From assembly GCF_025399195.1 (NCBI RefSeq), contig NW_026252116.1, positions 124,001 through 188,000 of the forward strand: a stretch of 64,000 bases of DNA, written 5' to 3'. Source of the stretch: Umbelopsis ramanniana AG. Its lineage: Eukaryota; Mucoromycota; Umbelopsidomycetes; Umbelopsidales; Umbelopsidaceae. Positions 24,201 through 35,415 of this stretch are shown one piece after another. A model generated the notes under the pieces. That model was not told where the DNA came from. It saw nothing but the letters and a program-made list of their open reading frames with translations, and ran no database searches. A program made the translations under genes and the position numbers. Position 1 is the stretch's first letter. Each line of letters opens with the position of its first letter.

Positions 24201-24860
24201 TGAACTCAATGAGACATGGTTGTTGCATGAATGCTTCAGTCAGTGTATGGCTGTACCTGAGAACTTTGCTCGGTAGACATGGCTCATCTTCCCTTGATTG
24301 GTAGGCTGTTTCATTTTCGGAACGCAATTCTCCATCACCTCGAAGCAAATATTCTCGCCTTCTCTATCGCAATCCAGCCATAGCACCAGGTAATCGACGC
24401 CTTTACTCTCGCTTTGTAGATGTCGACAGAGGTGCATTTTGGGATTGGCTTCTAGCTTCTTCGTTGGCGCTGAAAAAAGACGAAGTGGATCTATCTCCCA
24501 TGAGTTGAATTCTTGAGTAAAATCAATGTTATACACGTGTCCGGTTACGGACGTGAACTTGAACAAGGCAGGCTGGCCCTTAAACGTTCCTTTCCAGCTG
24601 TGCACGGGCGTCGCCTCTCTAACCGTCTCGTACTGTTCGCATTTCGGTTAGAATACTATGAGTGGGATCGTGATCCCAGCGTCGCCCATATGCATTCGGA
24701 TTCATTTCACTTACGTGGCCGCCTGGTGCAAGCAGTTTCGAAATGGCTTCGGCAAGTGAAGGCTTTTCAGCCACCTTTGCAGATAAGTTAGCTTCAAATA
24801 CTGTGTTCAAGTGTATATGTGTTGAGTTAATCGTACCATTAAAACAGTGACTGACGACAT
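21213..24860 (-). CDS. TOP3B: DNA/RNA topoisomerase 3-beta type (TOP3B), 849 aa
   Basis: Seventeen exons: 24860-24837, 24774-24715, 24632-24257, 24194-24126, 24067-23743, 23678-23567, 23495-23371, 23308-23228, 23157-22954, 22885-22753, 22679-22546, 22453-22449, 22378-22227, 22162-22074, 21999-21888, 21823-21517, 21454-21213. They total 2550 nt in frame. The Toprim domain shows [15 protein letters not shown] and [16 protein letters not shown]. The catalytic tyrosine is in [10 protein letters not shown]. The C-terminal half has Cys pairs typical of 3-beta ([47 protein letters not shown]) and ends in an RGG-like tail, [16 protein letters not shown]3B relaxes or decatenates single-stranded DNA and RNA, usually with TDRD3. 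This subtype is absent from the model yeasts. Confidence 0.95.
22449..22453 (-). other. Predicted 5-nt microexon of TOP3B
   Basis: The five bases CTATC are flanked by an upstream acceptor (TTTAACCAG) and a downstream GTAAGC donor. Only inclusion joins the phase-2 end of exon 11 (LIHG) to the phase-1 start of exon 13 ([11 protein letters not shown]), giving HGYQKIDPEL, which aligns with HGYYKIDAEL in animal TOP3B. A TGCTAAC branch-site-like motif lies upstream. Confidence 0.75.
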
Positions 24861-25081
24861 GGTGATGAATTCCGATCGAACGAATTTACCGGCTGTACCC
24901 AGCAACTGGTCCCTCAAAGCTGTCATTGACGGAGATTGTATTTCGCAAGAAATAGCCAATCAGTACTCAAGTTAAAACATTTATTTCTCCATTCAGCTGC
25001 AGCCTTTACCAGATTTACCCAGCATTGATTGGCCAGTTCAAAGTCATATTTGTTCACGGCTCTTCGAGATCTGTTCTTGAC
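24861..25081. promoter_or_regulatory. Bidirectional TOP3B / NSUN6 promoter
   Basis: Only 221 bp separate the two divergent start codons, so 5' leaders and core promoters must be short or overlapping. No TATA box is evident. Confidence 0.55.
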
Positions 25082-26873
25082 ATGTCACGATCGCCGCCTT
25101 TCAAGGTGCCGCAGGACGTAGAAAGCTGCTTTCTAGATACCTACTCCAAGGAACATTGGGAGAACCTTTGCAAATCACTCTCTTCTCCTCCCTCCAAAAC
25201 CTTTTTTAGAGTCATTGTCCCTTCCGACTACGAACCTAACTTGAATTTCAGTCGTGCAGCACATAAGCGAAGAGCTGACATATTACCTGATATCCAAGAA
25301 GCTATCGACAAGGTATTCATTAAGTTGAAATAAGGTTGGTTTTTTGGCGTAGTAGCTGATTGTAAAGTTGAACAGCATTGTTTCGAACGAGGGTGGGATA
25401 TCAATCATTTTCAGCTGCAATGCCACCCTATGCTTGAGGATGTTCTATATCTACCAGTGATAGAAGCCCTCAGCATTGAAAAGCCACAAAAAGGTAACCT
25501 ATACAAACTATTTAATCATTGTGTAAAGGAAGATGTTGAGCAAAGAACGCTATTTCAGAAATCACAATTGACACATCCACCGCTACTGCTGTCCTTCGAG
25601 GTGCCGATATCTTTGCGGTAATTGAGATCAATGTGGAAACATCATTAAAGACGGAAACTAATAGTGAATATAGCCTGGAATACTGGCTGTTGAAAGCAAT
25701 GTAAATGTTGATGATAAAGTTGCTATCATGGTAGGTATTCGATGGGTCAAATTGATCAAAATAGCATACAGATACTCAATCCATTAGGAAACCTTTATAG
25801 GTTGATCTTGAAAAAAAATGCCTACGAGGATATTCTGAAAAGTTTCAAGGGTTAAAGTTTCATGTTGGAAATGGCATATTGAAAAAGCCGCGCCGTGCCA
25901 TATTCTCAAAACCATCATCCGAGCTCTCAGGAGATGGTGTCTTCATGGTAGAGCCATTGTACAGAACTTGCGGAATACCACTCGGATTATCTCATTTGGT
26001 GTTCCTCCAAAATATTACCAGTACTCTAACTACACGGTTACTTGATGTAGAGCCAAGCCATATCATTCTGGACATGGTAAGCAATTTGACGTCTGCAGAC
26101 ACGCATAATAAATGGTGATGGGATATTATCTGACCACAAACTATTCAGTGTGCGTCTCCTGGCGGTAAAACCGTTCATATTGCTTCTATGCTGAGAGGAA
26201 ACGGATTCGTCATTGCTTTAGATAAGAACAAGTACAAGATAGATCGCATCAGGAAAAACGCTCAACTATGTGGGGTAGAAAGTCAGGTCAGGACTTATGC
26301 TCAAAATTCCACAAAACTAGAAGGAGACTTGGAACCACAAAACTATAAAGGGTTACCTGGGCAAGGATTTGCAGCCAATGTTTTTGACCGAATTATGCTC
26401 GATCCACCATGTACTGGATTTGGCCAACGACCGACGTTCTCCACCACGAAAGATGTCCAGGAGGTCAGATCCTTCCGTGAATCTCAACCTGCATATCAAG
26501 TTCGCCTCATGGCGCAAGCTGTGCGATTGTTAAAAAGTGGCGGAACAATGATATATTCAACATGTACTGTAAGTAAAACGTTCACACATTTTGAAGCTGT
26601 TCTACTTTCCAAAGGTAAAGTCTAATCAATAAATACAACCACATCTCAATTTTGCAGCTTAACCCACATGAAAACGAAGCTGTGGTTGCTTGGTGTCTCA
26701 AAAACTATGCTGACATGGAATTGCTCACACCCGATACTATCTTAGGAGGACCTGGATTAGCAGGCTATGGGTTAGAAGCTGATGCATGTTCCAAGGTGCA
26801 AAGGTTCGACCCTGTCAACAATCCAGAGACCGTAGGATTTTTCATTGCAAAGCTACGCAAAATAGCATCATAG
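25082..26873 (+). CDS. NSUN6: NSUN6-like tRNA/mRNA cytosine-5 methyltransferase, 458 aa
   Basis: Seven exons (25082-25312, 25376-25493, 25559-25617, 25674-25730, 25801-26076, 26149-26568, 26658-26873), 458 aa. The N-terminal block ends SLSSPPSKTFFRVIVPS. A PUA domain follows, around AVLRGADIFAPGILAVES and FHVGNGILKKPRR, the feature that sets NSUN6 apart. The catalytic domain has the SAM loop CASPGGKT, motif IV DPPCTGFGQRP and motif VI STCTLNPHENE, so both catalytic Cys are present. The end is RFDPVNNPETVGFFIAKL. NSUN6 makes m5C at C72 of some tRNAs and in mRNA stem-loops. It shares a 221-bp divergent promoter with TOP3B. Confidence 0.95.
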
Positions 26874-26918
26874 AAGTACCAGTAGTAGCATTATTTTTTA
26901 ATAGATACATAGATGATT

Positions 26919-27959
26919 TCACTCCTGTTCCAAAATCTTCATCCAAAACGTATCTTCTGCCGCATCCTTGTGCTCTTTTACAACGGGTTTACCTTGGTCA
27001 TCTAGCGCTAAATAATACAAGGATCCCACTCCCATTTCTCGGAGATATGCTTGCAATTTGTTGTAATACAAGCCAACGTCTTTAGGTCCATGTGAATCAT
27101 CCGACAGGGTGAATTTTCCACCTCGATCCTGAATTAGCTGTAGATAGGAAGGTGGGTATTAAATACGGTTGACAGGGGGTTATACATAGCCATCAATTCC
27201 ACCATTACCTTGAATACATCTCTTTGAGGATAAGCGTCCTTCAGACCTTTCTTCCACGCCCGCGAATTGATTTCGAAGAGTCCACCGTAGCTAATAACTA
27301 GCTCTACATTTCGCGTGATCTTATCCCATACTTCGTCATTGATTCCAGCATTTGGCTCTGTTCGGAATATGCGAATAAGATCAAAGTGACCAACTACTTC
27401 TGGATGAACAGCCTGAAGCATCTGATACTGTTCATCAAAATACGAGGCAAATAAGTCATGCAGGTTGCCTTGATGCTTTTCTAATGCAGTTGCATATAGC
27501 TCGGGTGAAAAGTCTATGGGTATTCCATGCACATGATGGAGAGATCCAACAACGTAGTCGATACCGTGTTCTTGCCGTAAATCTGCGATATATTGCTTGT
27601 ATTGGATTGTAATAAACTCGATTTCGCACCCAACCAATATGTTGATTTGCGATTTGTATGCTTGCTGCAAACGACGAGCTTCCACTAAATAGTCTTCAAA
27701 CGTCTTTTGAAGTGATTGCGGCGTGCACTTTGCCTTTGTGATGGGAATGAGCAAGTACTGAAAGGTAATGTTCAAGGTTTTGCACTGGACGTACCTCAAT
27801 CTCCTCCGGGTACAGATCACCTTCGGAGAACCGGGGCATATGCTCAGTCAAGCCTAGGGTGTGGAAACCTTTCTTTATAGCTGAAAGAATGACTTCTTCT
27901 AATTGGCCAGTGGCATGATGGCAAAATTGCCCTGAATGAGAGTGATGGGTGTAAGGCAT
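26919..27959 (-). CDS. HIS2: Histidinol-phosphatase, PHP family
   Basis: Three exons (27959-27795, 27733-27209, 27137-26919), 302 aa. The N-terminus carries the PHP metal motif MPYTHHSHSGQFCHHATG, then LTEHMPRFSEGDLYPEE. The middle has GCEIEFI, DYVVGSLHHVHGIPIDF and GHFDLIRIF; the C-terminal metal site is FTLSDDSHGPKDVG. These are the trinuclear metal ligands of the His2/HisK phosphatase. It converts L-histidinol phosphate to L-histidinol, the penultimate steps of histidine synthesis, in the cytosol. Intron 1 is ambiguous: I chose the ACAAAG acceptor (61-nt intron); a TTTCAG acceptor gives 8 more residues but a 37-nt intron. The gene converges with NSUN6, with 45 bp between stop codons. Confidence 0.94.
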
Positions 27960-28623
27960 TTAAGTAGCTGACAGCTGTCAAATTCTCGGAGACGATATTC
28001 AACAATTTTTACCGGCTGTCACTCGCGTTGATTTCACTTCGTGGTCATGACGGGGAAAAATCTGGTGCCACTATGCCAGGATCCCCTTGACGGAGTATCA
28101 TGTCTAACTTGATGGATGTCGAAGACCGAACGCTACAAATGCATTATACGGATCGTGGATATGGGATTGTCTACACCTACCCTTTCTTTTGTTGTTTACC
28201 TGTGCTCGAGAGATGATAGAGTTTATTGATATTCAAAAGGCAATCACTCTCGAATAAACTCAAAAGTTGTGAACAAAATCCCATATCCACGATCCGTATA
28301 ATGCATTTGTAGCGTTCGGTCTTCGACTTGCACATAGATTTCATTATCTGACGAAAGCGGCCAAAAGTCATTCCTGCAAAGAATAAGCCAATGAATGGAG
28401 ATCTTCTTTGCTCGGTATATACTGTGCCAAAACAACAAGCGAATGAAACAAATAGATAAGAAAATGATGTCTCAAAGTATGGACAATAGTAATGAAGCAC
28501 TTGGGCTATAGCGTCATCCGTGAGCAGTGACAAATTCTATGAGATCATTGATTACCAGAGGAAGCTATATAAATTTTTTTATTTTTAAAGCTTGACGAAC
28601 TGCCAAATTCCTCAAAACATACA
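27960..28623. other. Spacer between HIS2 and CMC4, with long inverted repeat
   Basis: 664 bp. It holds the 51-bp inverted repeat listed separately. Short frames in both arms (plus 28100-28216; minus 28438-28244) encode the same VEDRTLQMHYTDRGYGI peptide. The minus-strand frame can be extended upstream by splice-like sites (an intron from GTATAT to TTTGCAG) and has an AATAAA at 28227-28222 after its stop, so a small unrecognised minus-strand gene is possible. Confidence 0.45.
28118..28327. repeat. 51-bp perfect inverted repeat with 108-nt loop
   Basis: Left arm 28118-28168 and right arm 28277-28327 are exact reverse complements over 51 bp; similarity stops abruptly at both ends. Key bases: the left arm starts GTCGAAGACCGAACG and ends GGATATGGGATT. 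A transcript through it would fold into a 51-bp stem. Confidence 0.9.
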
Positions 28624-28946
28624 ATGGTAAAGTAAGCCATAAGATATCTATCCACACTGCAGAATATCCTTTTGACGCCATGCTTTACATGACAATAGCC
28701 AGCAGAGACACAAGCGTGCATGAAAGAAGGTGAGTACAAAAAGTGCTGATTGGTATCGGGACATTCTTTTAGACTAATGTTCAAATGGCAGCCTGCGCGA
28801 TCCAATCCTGCTTAGAAAAGAACCAGTATCAGGAAAAGCGCTGCCAAGACGTCATTGACAAGCTGCGAGCTTGCTGTGAAAAGCTCTTGGATGAAGGAGG
28901 TTCTAGTCCCAGCTGCCCCGCACAGAAATTTGGCAAGAAAAAATAG
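28624..28946 (+). CDS. CMC4: CMC4: twin-Cys mitochondrial intermembrane-space protein, 62 aa
   Basis: Three exons (28624-28626, 28699-28729, 28792-28946), 62 aa. The first coding exon is the ATG alone, followed directly by a GTAAAG donor. The protein starts MPAETQACMKEACAIQSC, close to human CMC4 (MPQKDPCQKQACEIQKC), and continues LEKNQYQEKRC and LRACCEKLL with all Cys positions of the coiled-coil-helix-coiled-coil-helix fold. A basic tail KFGKKK ends it. Such proteins are imported and oxidised by Mia40 in the intermembrane space; CMC4 itself has no settled role, though yeast relatives affect respiration. The start exon is chosen because it is the only one that restores the conserved N-terminus. 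Confidence 0.85.
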
Positions 28947-29656
28947 CTGCAAAATTGCCTCGACAAAAAGTCAGGAGGAAGAGGATGATCCATGTACTGT
29001 TACATTATAATATCTGGTTGAAAACCAAACGCTTGTGGGATATGCCAGATGTCTCAGTCACTTCAGCGACTTTACATAATACCCATAGGTTATCTTCTAG
29101 AGAACATTTGAAGGATGAAGGCGTTAATCCTTACGTGGTTGTATACTCTACATTGCCCTCATAGTTGTAGATAGCAAAAAATAAATTAAAAATACTACTC
29201 GGTCTATGCTGTCCGATTGTTTCAACGCCAATAACCTACGGCAACGAATGTTTTGTTTGATAATGATTTGTAACTTGTTTGATGAACAAATTGCTAGTTT
29301 TAAACATAAATCGTCTTAATAAACAAAAAGTCAATTCAGAGGATACAATGCATATGATTAACGATGGCTGTGGTAGACTTCGGAGTGGCTGTCAAATGCC
29401 ATCATAATGAGCAGACTCCTTCAATGTATCATCCAAAGTGTTTAAGGACTATAGAGAGGTATTTGCAGATGATTCATGTGTTGTCACCATTTCGACTAAA
29501 GGCTGGACCAATTGTTGATCGATTGATTATTGTTGGTTTAAAAACAAGAGCAGCTGCTTTTGCTTGCTTGACTGCTTGCTCCCGATTTCAATAAAAAAAA
29601 TCCCCCATTATTTTCTCGCCCCGTTTTTTCTGTCTTTGTCACCTATTCCTCTTCCG
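28947..29656. other. Intergenic, promoter of F-box gene
   Basis: 710 bp, AT-rich. Open frames at 28955-29164 and 29364-29594 show no recognisable domain. C/T-rich just upstream of the F-box gene (29610-29655). No gene supported. Confidence 0.45.
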
Positions 29657-31407
29657 ATGCTACTTTCGTGTCCACCACTGGTCTCCCCTGGTCGCCTATC
29701 AGTTTCTACCATACCGATACGAGAAGTGGTTGTACCGGTGGAAATTCATGTTGCCATATTCCAATATCTAGATGGCAGGTCACTCACGCAATGCCAGAAA
29801 GTTTGTCGGCATTGGTATAGAATCATACACCAATACGAAGAGTTGATATGGGGATCCGCGGCGAAGACTGATTTTGAATTCGAAGGAATCAGCCGATTCT
29901 GGAAATTGCAAATGCAACATCCTCGCAGTTTCAATGACATTGGCTCCTTCAGAGCACTGAAGCGAACGTGGGCGGACTCATATCGGATAAGCACCAATTG
30001 GTATTCCGGAAACTGTCATGGCTACTTCCCGGAAACCATAGACTCGGAAGTAACATCCAAACACCCCCACGCTGTAGTTGGAATACCGCAAGAAGGATTA
30101 TTTAGTACATCGTTGAATTTGATTCCCGGAGGACAACTCGTGCGCTATAATCCAATTTATCGATCCCCAGCAAGCGAGGGGCAGGAAGCACGCAACAGCA
30201 CTATTGCTGTTCTCCAGCACACCAGCTCTGGGAATACCTCCGTTCTGAGTTCCGAACCTTTCGCTGGCATCTCTAGTCAATATACACATCCACTTTTAAA
30301 TTATATGGTCACCGGCGACATCAATGGAAATGTCAGTCTTAGAGACCTAGCCAAGCAAGACGATGTTATAACGTGGACTGGTCATCGAGGACGAGTTCTG
30401 TGCGTGAGCATGAATGAAAACGGTAAGGGAATTAAGAAGCATATTCATTGATGAAAGCCATCCAGTCGTCCTAATGATCGTTTAATATGAACCATATAGT
30501 GGTGATTAGCGGTGGCTCTGATTGCACGTTAAGAGTTTGGGATATCAACCGGTTAATGCCCCATCGCAAGAATCAATCTGCAGATGCACACAACTGGAGA
30601 GGCACTATTGATATATCGCTTTATTTATCAACTACAAGCGAATGGTTTACTGGCGTTGGAGAGCTTGCAGTCAACGATAATCTTATTGCATGTTCTTCTG
30701 ATACAAGTGCTCCCATTCTCATTTTCTCCTTACTCACCGGCTCCTTGGTTTACCAGTTGCGATCGAGATTTATGGGTACCGGCTCCATGTTCTCGCATCT
30801 TTGTATGACCCCTTTCTTCTTGCTCACGAAAGGGAAGGTCCTACCAAATGATAATGGTCCTCGAATTGTTCAGAGTACATCGAACCACACCATGGAAGAA
30901 CAACGCATCAACAGCCAAGAACAATCCAGTACTAGATACGGCTATGTCACGCAGCTGAATGACAGCACAATCAACATACCTCGGCAACCCAACTTGACAG
31001 CCTATCAATTGCAGCAGCTTTTGCAATTGCGAAATACGCCGATGGGTAATGACGACGACTCTCTCTCTCAGCCCGACATGCGTGCTTGCATTAACGTATG
31101 GGACTTGCGGACAGGGAAAATCATCTATCGACTAGTTCCAGACCCATCCCCTGAAAGTCGAAGATTCACATCAATTACCGATATTCGAACCACACCGGAC
31201 TTTTCCAAGGTCGTGGCAGTTTTGTGCGATATGACGTCCGGAAAGGAAAAAGTCTACGTTTGGGACTTCTCATGTCATGTCGGACCCAATACATCTATAG
31301 AACCAAGCGAACAAGAGATGTTCATTGAAGAAGTAGACAACGAGCCCATGAAAGCGTATGCACCAGTATGTCCTAGAGCAGGAAAGGCTTGGCTTTGCTA
31401 CATGTAA
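29657..31407 (+). CDS. F-box protein with WD40 repeats, 557 aa
   Basis: Two exons (29657-30422, 30500-31407), 557 aa. An F-box sits at about residues 20-65: VVVPVEIHVAIFQYLDGRSL and CQKVCRHWYRII. WD40-like repeats follow, e.g. YMVTGDINGNVSLRDLAKQ, VVISGGSDCTLRVWDINR, LIACSSDTSAPILIFSLLTG and RACINVWDLRTGKIIYRL. F-box/WD40 proteins recruit phosphorylated substrates to SCF ubiquitin ligases; the target cannot be read from sequence. A Ser/Asn/Gln-rich insert separates repeats. The start at 29657 (MLLSCPPLVSPGR) is the nearest Met before the F-box; an in-frame ATG at 29564 exists but would add a hydrophobic low-quality stretch. Confidence 0.85.
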
Positions 31408-32003
31408 ATGACCCTATACACGAAAACGCCGCGCTTTTCTCTTCAACTGCAAAAATTGCCCTCCCCCCTCTCTACTTTGTAAATCTCGCCTCTCGCAGTT
31501 TCTTTTGAAAAAGCGATCTACATGAACTTCTCGAGCGTCTCGTTGGGTTCATTTATAACATTTCATTACATATCAATCACCTGCAACTCTTTTTTTATAT
31601 TATTTTTTCGATCATTTGTGTCATTCATTGTCTATAAGCCGCTGTAAATTCATTCAATCCAAGCATGCAATAAATGCCTTTTTTTTAATCACCGAGAATG
31701 ATTTCGGTACTACAAGCAGTTACCAGTCAGCTCTATGCCATGTCAACATCACATCTTCAAGTGGAGAACAGTAGAGAAGCAATCATGTTATAAACGACAA
31801 AGCCCATCTGGGCTATTGCGGGTCTCGTAGAGTCAGGTTATTCACAAAACCTTTCTAATATTATTTATGCCTCAATTTTCTTTTCATGAAGAAAAAGTTA
31901 TTAGTTTACATTTTTACAGTCTTTAGCTACGACCAAACGCCTCACAGGCTTTGTTCTACACTACATTCGATGGAGTAAAAGCCCCCTTTCTTTAACGTGG
32001 ACC
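31408..32003. other. Convergent 3' spacer
   Basis: 596 bp between F-box gene (+) and SUMO ligase gene (-). Contains C-rich and T-rich stretches and an AATAAA at 31668-31673. No gene seen. Confidence 0.5.
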
Positions 32004-34496
32004 TCAGTTATTTTCTCGATCGCTATTGAATCCATTCCAACTGTCCAAGACGAGTCGTGATACTGGTGGTATAGAATTGGATGGGTCATAGGTGGAAGAT
32101 AGTTGCGATGAGGTTGTTGACAGTGGGCTCAAATTACGCAGCGGTGATTGGTATTGCCTTGGTGAGCCAGAACCATTTCGAAGAGGTGGTAACCAAAGCG
32201 GCGGTCGGTCAATTCCAGATTGAGCGTTGTCGATGGTCACTATAGCCGGGTGATTCCCTGACCAGGAAGTTGAGCCATTCCCGTATGCTGTATGTTCATT
32301 ATTAATATGATAAGTGCTTGGAATCGGTAGGATGGGGGCATTGGTATACCCATTGGAGACATTTGACGTGGCCACTGGATTCTCTTGTGTAATCTCGGAT
32401 TTGACCGGTGCTTCTTCTGTCGAAAAATCCTCAGTTGGTACGAAATCTTTCTCTTCCGCAGCCTCGTCGTCTTCTTCTTCTTCGTCGCTGCTGAGCGTCA
32501 AATCGATCACTTCCATAACGCGCTGTTTCTTTCCTGACCGTTGACTGACAGGCGACCCGGCTGATCGGGTGCTTGACACCGGCGTTGGTCGCGTGTCATC
32601 CTCGTCGTCGATGACAGTTACATCTTCTGTCTGACTGGTAGCAGGTGTATTATCGCGCATGGCTGATACAGATCGTTTGTGAGATGAAGGCGGCGGTGAA
32701 GCGGAAAGAGATGTCGCTGATGTATCTTTAGCAAGACGCCATTCGCCATTTTCTTCGATGATAATTGAATCCTGCTCCTTCGGGGTATTTGCCAGAATAT
32801 CGCTAAAATACCCATCAATGACCAATTCTTCCCAAGAATGTATGATGTTAGTACAGACAGGGCATGTCCATGTAGGGGTTTGCTCATTCATATGGAAGAA
32901 GGTGAATGCGTCAAAGCATTGTATGTGTTGACATAAGCGGGAACGGCATGGCAATTTTATCCGTATGAATCCCAACTACGAAAGATCATCAGTATATCGA
33001 ACCATGCCATTTGGAAAAATGTAAAATGTCCATGCTACTTACCGGACACTTGATAGATACAGCACTGGAACCAACCACAATGTCAGAGTCAGCGTTTCTA
33101 GCACGAACTGTAATGTAATGGAAACGGTTAGTATGAAATGAAGTTAGGAGCGTTTGGTGAGAAAAGTTCTAATGATAACGTACTTCGCTGCAAAACGTCT
33201 TCTTTCGTGACATATCTTGTTGATTTGATTTGCTCTACAATGGATTCGACAGACCGTGCTTTAACGATCATGACAGCGGCTGCATATCGCTAAAATGATA
33301 CCGAATGATAACAATTAGTCTCAGTATCGGAAGAATGCACGACTTGGAAAAAGAGTGGAGTGTACAATGATCACCCAATCCAGATGAATATCTACCTTTT
33401 GGGTATTCGCATACACCAATTCAACATGATTTCTCGCCTGACTTAGTTGGACCAGAGGTGTGATGTTCGGAGGATTAACAGTGCCTGGCTTGTTCTTCAG
33501 GCCACGTAAGCTCTAAATATTTTCTCTACATGTGAGTACTAGATCATGGTTGCAAAATGGTGATAGATATGTTCCCTTACCCCTCCAACAATCTGGCCAT
33601 TGACCTTCAGCTCACAAATAGGCGGATATTCCATTAGAGCAGGAAGCTTAGAATTAAAACTGTCAGCTGCTGTGCAAAAGAACCGTAGCTGCGTAACTTG
33701 GCCAGATTCATCTTTCGGGCCTCTTAAAGCCGCTCGCTGTGCTTCGGTGAGCTGTATGTCCATTGAGACGGAACTTCTCATATCTCTTGCTTCTATTCTC
33801 GGTGCATCGTACTTAGAAGTCACATCTCGTAGTATAGCCATTTCTTTTTTCATTATCCCTTACCTATGCACATCTTCGGAGTACTGACCCTATCAAAAGG
33901 TTCATAAAACGGACTATCTTTAAATTTCACTTGGTCCCACCATGTATAATGAGATCCATGACTTCTGATTTGTGAAGATGACTGATCCTGTCGTACCGGC
34001 AACACTACAGCGGCATAGGGTGTAGCTTTGGTGGAAGGTGCCGTCGACCGATTAGTTGAGCGTTGACTGAATTCAAACCTTGCATGTTAGTATCTCCGCA
34101 CGAGTCTGTCTATCAAAGTCTGTAATAGTACGTACGAAGGATGATCTACATATCGTTGGATAATCGCCATATGGTCAGGAAAAGCCTCTGATGTCGGATG
34201 CTGCGTGACGCTCAATAGACGGTTCTGGACCTTGCCAATCAGCTCCAGTTTGTTTCCTGCCAGGGTAATACGGGGCCACTTCTGACCATTAGCCTTTAGT
34301 TCATTGAATTCCTTGACTATATCCTTAATCTGAGCGACTTTTAGGGATGCAAGGTCGAGTTGCTCAACTGTTCGTCTATTGGCCTGTTATTGTCAAGACA
34401 ATGGTTAGCATTTGTGCACTTCAACTGAATACTTTAGGGTCTGTTTGTCACACTCACTGCACTTTGGCCGGCCCATGCTGTCGAATTATTAATCAT
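32004..34496 (-). CDS. SUMO E3 ligase of the PIAS/Siz family, 651 aa
   Basis: Eight exons in my model (34496-34458, 34383-34136, 34066-33889, 33811-33581, 33512-33396, 33289-33184, 33107-33043, 32975-32004), 651 aa. A SAP-like N-terminal segment is at LKVAQIKDIVKEFNELKANG. The PINIT domain covers WWDQVKFKDSPFYEPFD to RNHVELVYANTQK. The SP-RING is complete: IKCP, PCRSRLCQHIQCFDAFTF and WTCPVCTN, where Cys/His bind zinc. Behind it a SUMO-interacting motif plus acidic run reads MEVIDLTLSSDEEEEDDE. The protein moves SUMO from Ubc9 to nuclear targets. The exon 3/4 join inside PINIT is uncertain: a 77-nt GTCAGT intron is preferred, but other phase-consistent choices exist. Confidence 0.92.
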
Positions 34497-35415
34497 TTTC
34501 AATGATCAGTTACTTCTGTGGTGCTGTAGATGCTCTTTGTAACTGTCGTATGTCTTTGCTAAAAGTGTAACATGAACAGGGTGATTGTCGCAGTGTGATT
34601 CAACGTCCAATAGTTGATTTTACGGAAATTAGTCGAAATATGGTGTTCAGTGGCGGTCTGTAGGGAGAGTCTAGATGTTTTCCTACTAGGTCTCTTTCTG
34701 CCTGTTATGAGTGGTTCCTGCCAGCGAAACAACTACCGCTTTCTGAAACGATAGTTACAGCAGGTTTTTGGCTTCTTCTTAAAATCGTTATAAGCCACAA
34801 AGACTTCTCGGAGATTCAAGCCTTTGACTCAGCAGCAACTGTCAATGCCCGTGGCTACCGTCACCATAGCAGTTGCGTATCAACATCTTCTCTTTCGCCA
34901 TCGAATACACAGCAACATTAACATATGTATGAAAGTGTCCAATAACATGATGTTGTAATACACCATAGATATCTGCCTACATATGCACTCACTCTAATCT
35001 TACAATCGATAGGCTAAGCTGGAAAGGGTCTTCCCCTGTTGACCTTTTTTTCATTCATAGTGTAATGACCAACCGAATAACCGTAGCCTTCAACATGTAG
35101 TTTGGAGTTGTGAGATACCAAATATCATCAGGATTGTCAAACGATACGTCTGGGCTGTAATAGTGTCCCTTTGACTTTCGTACCACAGTTTTTGCAAAAC
35201 ATAGTTATAGAATGATGCGAGTCAGTAGTTTACTGGTATATAATTAATTTTTGTGAGGGTGAAATTACATGGTTCCATTAAAAAGGATTGCAGTGATATA
35301 GTTATTCATAAGATGAGGTGAGTTAAACCGACTGGCAGTATACTTATTATTTACAAGTGCAACGGCTTGCCAGCATTTAAGGTTTGAATGTCAGGGAGGG
35401 CAGGGATCCTCATCA
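34497..35415. other. Intergenic, 0.9 kb
   Basis: Lies between the SUMO ligase promoter and the end of the orphan gene. AT-rich; no gene, RNA gene or repeat recognised. Confidence 0.5.

Noticed and set aside
28177-28533. 118-codon minus-strand frame over the inverted repeat
   Set aside because: Composition is unlike protein in part, and splice-like sites suggest another frame; left as an unresolved small gene candidate within the spacer entry.
29364-29594. 76-codon plus-strand frame upstream of the F-box gene
   Set aside because: No domain, lies in promoter/leader position and has no splice link to the F-box gene.
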